From Rana temporaria (taxonomy: Eukaryota > Chordata > Amphibia > Anura > Ranidae): DNA of 64,000 nucleotides. The stretch covers positions 128,603,830 through 128,667,829 of the forward strand of contig NC_053500.1 in the NCBI RefSeq assembly GCF_905171775.1, in the 5' to 3' direction. The notes under the pieces were generated by a model. It had not been told where the DNA came from, ran no database searches, and was given only the letters and a program-made list of their open reading frames with translations. A program made the position numbers and the translations under genes. Positions within the stretch are counted from its first letter, which is position 1, and the number at the start of each line of letters is the position of its first letter. Shown in pieces: positions 11,724-20,700 of the stretch.

Positions 11724-14700
11724 CATAAAATAAAAGAAATTCGAATACATATATATATATATAATTTCTTTTATTTGATGTTTATTTATATATTTATTAT
11801 ATTATTTGTGGATTATAGTTAAAATGTGTATAAACTATAACTATAATACACAAATAATATAATAAACATTTTAAATATATGTAATAATTTTAAAAATAAT
11901 ACTTTTCTCAGACAGGTCAATATACAGAACTCTGTTATAGTCCCTGATTCCAAACATGGCTTTTATTAAGACCTGGAGCTTAAAGCGGAGTTCCACCTAA
12001 AAATGGAACTTCCGCTTAACCCACTCCTCGCCCCCTTACATGCCACATTTGGCACGTCATTTTTTTTGGGGGGGGGGGGGGAGTGGGGGCTTCAGGAGAA
12101 GGGGACTTCCTGTCCCACTTCCTCCTTCCGCCGAGGGGCTGGAAAGGCGATTATCTTAATCGCCTTTTCACAGTCCCTCCCTGTAGGCGAGTGCCTGTCC
12201 AATCGAACGGCGCTGCGCCGCTCGCGCATGCCCAGTGGGTGCCCGGCCGTGAAGCCGAAAGCTGTCACTGCCGGGTGCCCACGCTAGGAATGAAGACGCC
12301 GGCCGGCGAGGGGGGGCGAGGAGCGTCGCTGGAGCAGTGGAGCAGGTAAGTGTCTGTTTATTAAAAGCCAGCAGCTACACTTTTTGTAGCTGCTGACTTT
12401 TAATAAACTTAAAAAAAGGCTGGAAAACCCCTTTAGGATACATATTTCCCCCTTCTGGTGACATCTGGTATGAGAGACCTCCAGCAATAAGCAGCAGTGT
12501 TGCCGAGTGTTTAGATCAGGGATCTCCAGACTTTCCAGGCAAAGTGCCAGTTTAATGTCCTTTAGTTTTTAGTGGCTGGACTGTGACCAGTAGGAGTAGA
12601 AAAGGCCCCAGCATCAGTGGGAGTAATCAATGCCTAGGACTTCATGGTCAGTGGGAGTAATCAATGCCTAGGACTTCATGGTCAGTGGGAGTAATCAATG
12701 CCTAGGACTTCATGGTCAGTGGGAGTAATCAATGCCTAGGACTTCATGGTCAGTGGGAGTAAAAAAATTACAGAGTACGTGTAGTGAGTAGGAGGAGAAA
12801 TGGTGCCCCATGATTGGTATTATTGGGAGGAATAGTGCCTCTTCATTGATATTATTGAGAGAATAGTGCCTTGTTGGTGTCAGTGGAAGAAATAGTGCCA
12901 TCTCTGGTGTCGGTAAGAGGAATATTACCTAATGATGATATCGGTGGGATGAATAGAGCCCCAATATTGGTATTAATGGAAAGAATAGTGCCCCCCCCAT
13001 TGGCGTCTATGGAAGGAATAGTGCTGCCACCTTAGTATTACTTGGAGGAATAGTGCCCCATTGTTGGTGTGAGTGGAAGGAATAGTGCCCAATCCTTGGT
13101 GTCAGTGGAAGGAATAGTGCCCCATCATTGGTGTCAGTGGAAGGAATAGTGCCCCATCATTGGTGTCAGTAGAAGGAATAGTGCCCCATCATTGGTGTCA
13201 GTGGAAGGAATAGTGCCCCATCATTGGTTTTAGTGAGTGGAATATTACCAAATGTTGAGATTAATGGAAGGAATAGAGCCCAATTATTTGTATTAATGGC
13301 AATACTTGTGTCCCATCATTGATGTCTATGGAAGGAATAGTGCTGTCATCTTAGTATTAGTGGGAGAAATAGTGCCCCATTGTTGGTGTCAGCGGAAGAA
13401 ACACTGCACTATTGTTGGTGTCAGCGGAAGAAACACTGCACTATTGTTGGTGTCAGTGAGAGGAAGTTTACCCTATTTTTTGTGTCTGTTGAACACTGCC
13501 CTATTGTTGGTGTCAAAGGGCTGCACCCGCCCCATGAAGTGCAGTTTGGAGACCTTGGATATAAACCACAGGTGTTCAGGAACTATAAACAGAATGAGGG
13601 TCCAGCTGTCTAGAAGGGGCTGTTACTATATGGTACAGTCTCAGGGTGAAGGGGATTTACATTTAACCTTGCAATCCAGAAGAGGAATATAAAAGTGAAC
13701 ACTTGTTTTTTAAAGGTGTCATCTTTATACTTTTACCTTGAGTGTTTTTCTTGAGTGTTTAGGCTGAAATCACACTTTACATGCAGTTTTGTGTGTTTTT
13801 TTATTTGTTTGTATGATTTTGACCACGGAAGAAAGTTTGGTAATTGACACCAACATGCACATTGTATTTCCCCACAAAGAAATTCTTACCTAAAAAAATA
13901 AAAAAAACAGTTTTCGTCTACTGTCTACTAGCTAGTGCATTGTGGGTTCACTTACCTTTTCCTTTGATTTCCCTTCTAAATGTTTTTTTTCTTTGTCTGA
14001 ATTTTTCACTTCCTGTAAGCTTGTCCCCATCATCCGAGCCGTTCTGGCTGGGGGTTAGTCAGCCAGACAAAGAAAAAAACATTTACGGCCAGATTCTCGT
14101 AGATCGGCGTATTTTTGTGCGGGCGTAACGTATCCTATTTACGTTACGCCTCTGCAACTTAGAAGGGCAAGTGCTGTATTCTCAAAGCACTTGCTCCGTA
14201 AGTTGCGGCGGCGTATCGTAAATAGGCCGGCGTAAGCCCGCCTAATTTAAATGTGGAACAGGGGGGGGCGTGTTTTATGTAAATAACTTGTGACCCGACG
14301 TGATTGACGTTTTTCACGAACGGCGCATGCGCCGTCCGTGGAATTTCCCAGTGTGCATTGTTCCAAAGTACGCCGCAAGGACGTATTGGTTTCGACGTGA
14401 ACGTAAATGACGTCCAGCCCCATTCACGGACGACTTACGCAAACAACGTAAACTATTCAAAATTCGACGCGGGAACGACGTCCATACTTAACATTGGTGC
14501 ACCGCATGTAGGCCACCATATAGCAGGGGTAACTATACGCCGGGAAAAGCCTAACGTAAACGGCGTATCTGTACTGCGACGGCCGGGCGTACGTTCGTGA
14601 ATTCGCGTATCTAGCTGATTTACATATTTCTAGGCGTAAATCAGCGTACACGCCCCTAGCGGCCAGCGTAAATATGCAGTTAAGATCCGACGGCGTAACA

Positions 14701-17700
14701 GACTTACGCCGGTCGGATCTAATAGAAATCTATGCGTAACTGATTCTAAGAATCAGGCGCATAGATACGACCGCCCAGACTCAGAGATACGACGGCGTAT
14801 CTGGGGATACGCCGGCGTATCTCCTTTGAGAATCTGGGCCTTAGAAGGGAAATGGAAGGAAAAGGTAAGTGAACCAACAATGCACTAGCTTAACGGAACC
14901 AATTTAGAAAATAAAGAACAAACCTTTACAACCTCTTTAATGCATAGAATGCATTCAGATAAAAAACCTTCTGACTTTACAACCCTTTTAACATCAAGGG
15001 CAATCAAATGGTTAAATGTGTGCCTAACCTGTGTTCTACTAGCCTAGGCTTATGACATCATGCACAGCTCTCTCTCACTCTTGTCATAAGAGGGCCAGTG
15101 AGAGCTGCAGAGCTGAAGGTGTGCCTCTGTGTGTCTGTGTAGATCCAGGAAGTGAACAGGAAGCAGATTCAGCTGCCCACAGTTAAAATGGCTGCAGCCA
15201 GACTCAGCGGAGGGAGATTTCTGCAGCATATTTGGCAAGTACAGAATGACAGTATATATAAAATAATAGGCAAAGTGGTTGGAGGGAAGCTTCAGAATGG
15301 CAAAAAAATGTTTTATTACAAATGATGTGAGAAGACTGCAGTTGCTCTTTAAGTTGATGGAATCAGAACTAAATTGAATCTTAAAATCGATTAGAAAGGG
15401 AAGTTATGGCTATTTAAAGCGGGGGTTCCGGGGATAATTTTTTTTTTTTTTTGCAAGGTAAAATTAATCACATTAAATAGTCCCTAAAACATATTAATAG
15501 CTCCCCAATCGTTCCAGAAATCATTGCAAACACTTGCCTTATATCCTCCAGCTCATGTTGTGGCCGTATCCATCATAGGTGTGGGCATGTGAAGCCCAGT
15601 TCCTTTTACTTCCTGGTTTTCAGGGAGAGGTGCATGCTGGGCGATTTTTAGGCACAGTAATGCCCAGAGACTCCTGGGAAATGAGTGTCATCATTTCCCA
15701 GGAGGCAATGGGGTCTTAGCATAGGAATTTGAACCACTTAGGACCAGGAACTAGGCAGATTAAGAAATGTGAGTTAAAAAAAAAATATTTTTACATATTT
15801 TCTTTTTTTTTACATTTAAGGCAAGCTGTTAATTGAAAGTTCATTTTTAGGGTGGAACTCCGCTTGAATTCAAGCAAGTGAGGCATGTACGGCCACCTTT
15901 AGAGCTAAATCATCACACTGAAGGAAGTTGGATCTCACAATTTGTAATCTTTAAGGAAGGCCAAGATAAAAAAAAATAAAAGAAGCCGTCACTTGTTTAC
16001 CACAGTAGGAACAATCCCTCCCAATGGCTGTCAGTTGGCAGCCCCGTGAAGAAGCACAATGACATGGCTTGGCTTACCATCAAAACTGCCGTGATCTTCT
16101 GCATACTTAAGAAGCCTTCCGAAGGTCTCCAGGGACGGTCTGAACACAAACACTCCGCTGTTAAAGCAATCCGGCCAACCAGAGTCAGGAGCAGCTGAGA
16201 ACTCCTCCCGGTCAAAGAGCTCGTCTATGTTACAGAGAGCCTAGAAAAGAAAGCACAGGCAAGTCTTCCAAGAAATACACCCTCGTGTAGACTAAAATGG
16301 GTCCAAGTAGTAGCAGGCGAGCTTCTGCAAAACTTTATTCTTATCCACATCCACGACAGTTGGGTGAGGGCACAGCTGGTGAATGACAGTGAGGTGAGGG
16401 CACAGCTGGTAAACGACAGTGGGGTAAGGGCACAGCTGGTGAACGACAGTGGGGTGAGGGCACGGCTGGTGAACAACAGTGAGGTGAGGGCACAGCTGGT
16501 GAACAACAGTGAGGTGAGGGCACAGCTGGTGAACGACAGTGAGGTGTGGGCACAGCTGGTGAACGACAGTGAGGTGAGGGCACAGCTGGTGAACAACAGT
16601 GAGGTGAGGGCACAGCTGGTGAATGACAGTAAGGTGAGGGCACAGCTGGTGAACGACAGTGGGGTGAGGGCACGGCTGGTGAACAACAGTGAGGTGAGGG
16701 CACAGCTGGTGAACGACAGTGAGGTGTGGGCACAGCTGGTGAACGACAGTGAGGTGTGGGCACAGCTGGTGAACGACAGTGAGGTGAGGGCACAGCTGGT
16801 GAACGACAGTGAGGTGAGGGCACAGCTGGTGAATGACAGTAAGGTGAGGGCACAGCTGGTGAACGACAGTGGAGTGAGAGCACAGCTCGTGGACGACAGT
16901 GGGGCGAGGGCACAGCTGGTGAATGACAGTGGGGTGAGGGAACAGCTGGTGAACGACAGTGGGGTGAGGGCACAGCTGGTGAACGACAGTGGGGTGAGGG
17001 CACAGCTGGTGAATGACAGTGGGGTGAGGGCACAGCTGGTGAATGACAGTGGGGTGAGGGCACAGCTGGTGAATGACAGTGGGGTGAGGGCACAGCTGGT
17101 GAATGACAGTGGGGTGAGGGCACAGCTGGTGAACGACAGCAGGGTGAGGGCACAGCTGGTGAGTGACAGTGGGATGAGGGCACAGCTGGTGAATGACAGT
17201 GGGGTGAGGGCACAGCTGGTGAACGACAGTGGGGTGAGGGCACAGCTGGTGAACGACAGTGGGGTGAGGGCACAGCTGGTGAACGACAGTGGGGTGAGGG
17301 CACAGCTGGTGAGTGACAGTGGGATGAGGGCACAGCTGGTGAATGACAGTGGGGTGAGGGCACAGCTGGTGAACGACAGTGAGGTGAGGGCACAGCTGGT
17401 GAACGACAGTGAGGTGAGGACACAGCTGGTGAACAACAGTGAGGTGAGGGCACAGCTGGTGAATGACAGTAAGGTGTGGGCACAGCTGGTGAACGACAGT
17501 GGGGTGAGGACACAGCTGGTGTGGGCTAGAAGGCTTTGGGAGGTACAATGATTGCAATTCCCTGCATAAGTCTAAAAAACTGGTATTTTAGCTAGTTTAG
17601 TAACCCATTGAGTAATGGTGGGCGCCCTCCCGTAATACAGCCGGCGGCTATAGCCAAGGACGTCAATTTTGTTTGGGTACAACATCGCACGACCGCGCAA

Positions 17701-20700
17701 TTTTCAGTTAAAGCGTCGCAGTGCCGTATTGCAAAAAAAATGGCCCGGTCATTGGGCAGCCAAATCTTCCGGGGGTGAAGTGGTTAAAACGGACCTTCAC
17801 TCTAAAAATCACGTCATGCTGACCTGGCTCCCTCTGCCTCCCTCTCTTACGACTGGATGTTATTTGTATTATTTTTTTTCTAATGAAGATGCTTATTTGT
17901 GTTGTACAGGGTTTCCCCCCACCCACTATGTGTGTACAGACGTGCTGCAAAGCTTTGAATTCCGAGAGAGCCGTGCGGCACAGTAATGAATGAGATAGTT
18001 TTCTTGACTATCCGAGCACACAGATGGCCTGGTAGGGCCCGTTGGCACATCTGCGCATGCGCTATAATGGAGTGGAGGCAAACCACCTGAAAGGCAGACT
18101 GAAGTTCCACTTTAAGGGGTTTATTCTTCATGGATTGGCGAATGCCGGCATATTCACACAGCAAATTTTTATACCAAGAACCCTGGAATGAATAGCTGAC
18201 AAAAGGAAGGACCACTATAGGCCCACATGGGGTTTTGCCGTACTCACGATGGTGTCGGCATCCATGAACACGCACTTTGTATACTGTGTGAGGGTCCAGC
18301 ACCGGATCTTGGTGAAGGTCACCCCAAGTTCTGGTCTCTTCAGCAAAGACAGGCGTACCGAGTCTGCGCTGTCCAAGACGTCCACCTCAACTACTTCATC
18401 AAAAACTTCCCGCAGGATTCCCCTGCACACAGAAAAGCAACAACGGGTATAATCCAACTTTATACAGGAGCCCTTTGATCTCAATGGAAACAACACAGGA
18501 GACAGGACCAGCCACTGGATTTTCTCCAGTGTTTTTCTATGGAAACCATGGCAGAATAAGGAAACAACAATAGGGTGTATTTATAAAAAAAATTGCAGTA
18601 TTTGTCCTGTGAGACTGCAGTCTGCACGGACATTCGTTCTGTGCCAATTGGTGCAACATCAAATCCTTTTCAGCTAGATTCTCTCCGGGACAAATGTTTT
18701 CATTCATTCAGAATAGAAGAAATCAGGAAAATACTGTATTACAGGGGTCTCCAAACTGTGGCCCGGGGGGCCAGATGCAGCCCTTTGCCTGCCTATATCC
18801 ATCCCTTGGAGCACTACTTTCAGTGACACCAAGAAGGGGGTACTATTTCTCCCACTGACACCAATGATGGGACGCTATTCCTTCCCGACACCAACAATGG
18901 GGAACTACTCCTCCGAGTGCCATCAACGACGGGACACTATTCCTTCCACTGATACCAATGATGGGGCACTATTCTTGCCACGATACCAACGATGGGCACT
19001 ATTCCTTCCGCTGATACCAACGATGGGCACTATTCCTTCCACTGATACCAATGATGGGGCACTATTCCTTCCACTGATACCAATAATGGGACACTATTAC
19101 TTTTACTGATACCAATGAAGGGACACTATTCCTCCCTCTGATACCAATGATGGGCACTATTCCTCCCACTGATACCAATGATGGGGCACTTTTCCTTCCA
19201 CTGATACCAATAATGGGACACTATTCCTTTCACTGATACCAATGATGGGCACTATTCCTCCCACTGATACCAATGATGGGACACTATTTCTTCCACTGAT
19301 ACTGTCATGGATATGCAATAAAGTCTGGCAGCTTACCTGTCTCCATGTGTTCATTAGAGGCCTGACTCTCTTTCTGGCTGCCTTTTATCACCTCTCCTCC
19401 CTGTATGGCCACACCCCAGGCTATCCCAGGAAGTCTATATTAACTGTTGCACTGCAGGTCTGCTTTGCTGTTCAACTTTGTTTGTTAGCTTGTTCCTGTC
19501 TGCCTTGTGCTACGTTGACCTTTCTGTGTACCGATTTTGGCTCGTCTCCGACTACTCCTTTTTGCCTGTGACCCTGACCTTTTGGCCTGTCCCTTGGTTA
19601 CCCTTGTCAGCCTGTTCCCCCGACCTCGGCTTACCCATCACTATCCCTTGTGTCCTCAGTGACTGCTTCCCCTCTCTCCCTACAGAGCGTAGGGGCCGCG
19701 ACCTTGATCCAGCTGCAGCGAAGGCCATCCTTACCACTAGAGGCTCTGGTGAACACCAAGCTGGGTCTTAGACTCTGCGACCCTGGGGAATCTTGGGCTC
19801 ATGCTTCCTATCCATCCGCAGCAGTCGGCTATAGGGTTCACTACCCTGTGGTGCACCCTTGACCCCAACGGGGTGCACTTGTCACCTGGCCACAGGTGAC
19901 CTGACAGATACCAATGATGGGACACTATTCCTTCCACTGATACCAATGATGGGGCACTGTTCCTTCCACTGATACCAATGATGGGGCACTATTCCTTCCA
20001 CTGATGGGCACTATTCCTCCCACTGATATGGCACTTTTGTCATTGGTTACTAGGCGGTAGGGCCACTGTATCATTGGTTGCTGTGCCAGCATCCCAGCAA
20101 CCAAAGGGGGAGGGGTAGAAAAAATGAGGTGGCATCCCAGGAAGTAGGGGTGGTGACAAACCTGGAGAGAGTTGTGGCAAAAAAAGCCACCTCAAGTGGC
20201 GATTAACCTAGGCACGCTCCTGAGCACAGCTTACCTCATTCGACCTGTAACCTCCGACGTCACTATGACCACCAGCTGATGGGATGTTTTATGATTTCTT
20301 AGCGATTTCCCGAGAACTAAGGCTCCTTGACAATAGAGATCATTGGTGCCGAGGGTGACAAAGGCTTGGGCTGTGACTGAGAGACAAATAGAGAAATTAA
20401 GTAAATCTTTGATTTGGTGCCACTTAGACACACATACTTTTTTCCATGCATCCTTTTAAAATGGCGCCACACAAGCAATGATCAGTCTATAATTTTAATG
20501 GTAGGTTTATTTTAACAGTGAGAGGCAGAAAAACAAAAATATCCAGAAAAACGCATTTCAAAAAAGTTATAAATTGATTTGCATTTTAATGAGTGAAATA
20601 AATACTTGACCCCTTTCGCAAAACATGACTTGGTACTTAGTGACAAAACCCTTGTTGGCAATCAGAGAGGACAGACATTTCTTGTAGTTGGCCCCCAGGT

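Noticed and set aside
11508..11750. Open frame in the TA-rich tract
   Set aside because: Pure microsatellite translation of alternating tyrosine and isoleucine.
16225..17557. Several open frames of about 400 codons on both strands
   Set aside because: They are the product of the 30-bp minisatellite. The neighbouring real exon is only 16078-16240.
20066..20073. CTGTATCA as the right duplication of the element starting at 18742
   Set aside because: It matches CTGTATTA at 7 of 8, but the adjoining sequence is not the inverse of the left terminus, so the right end stays unresolved.
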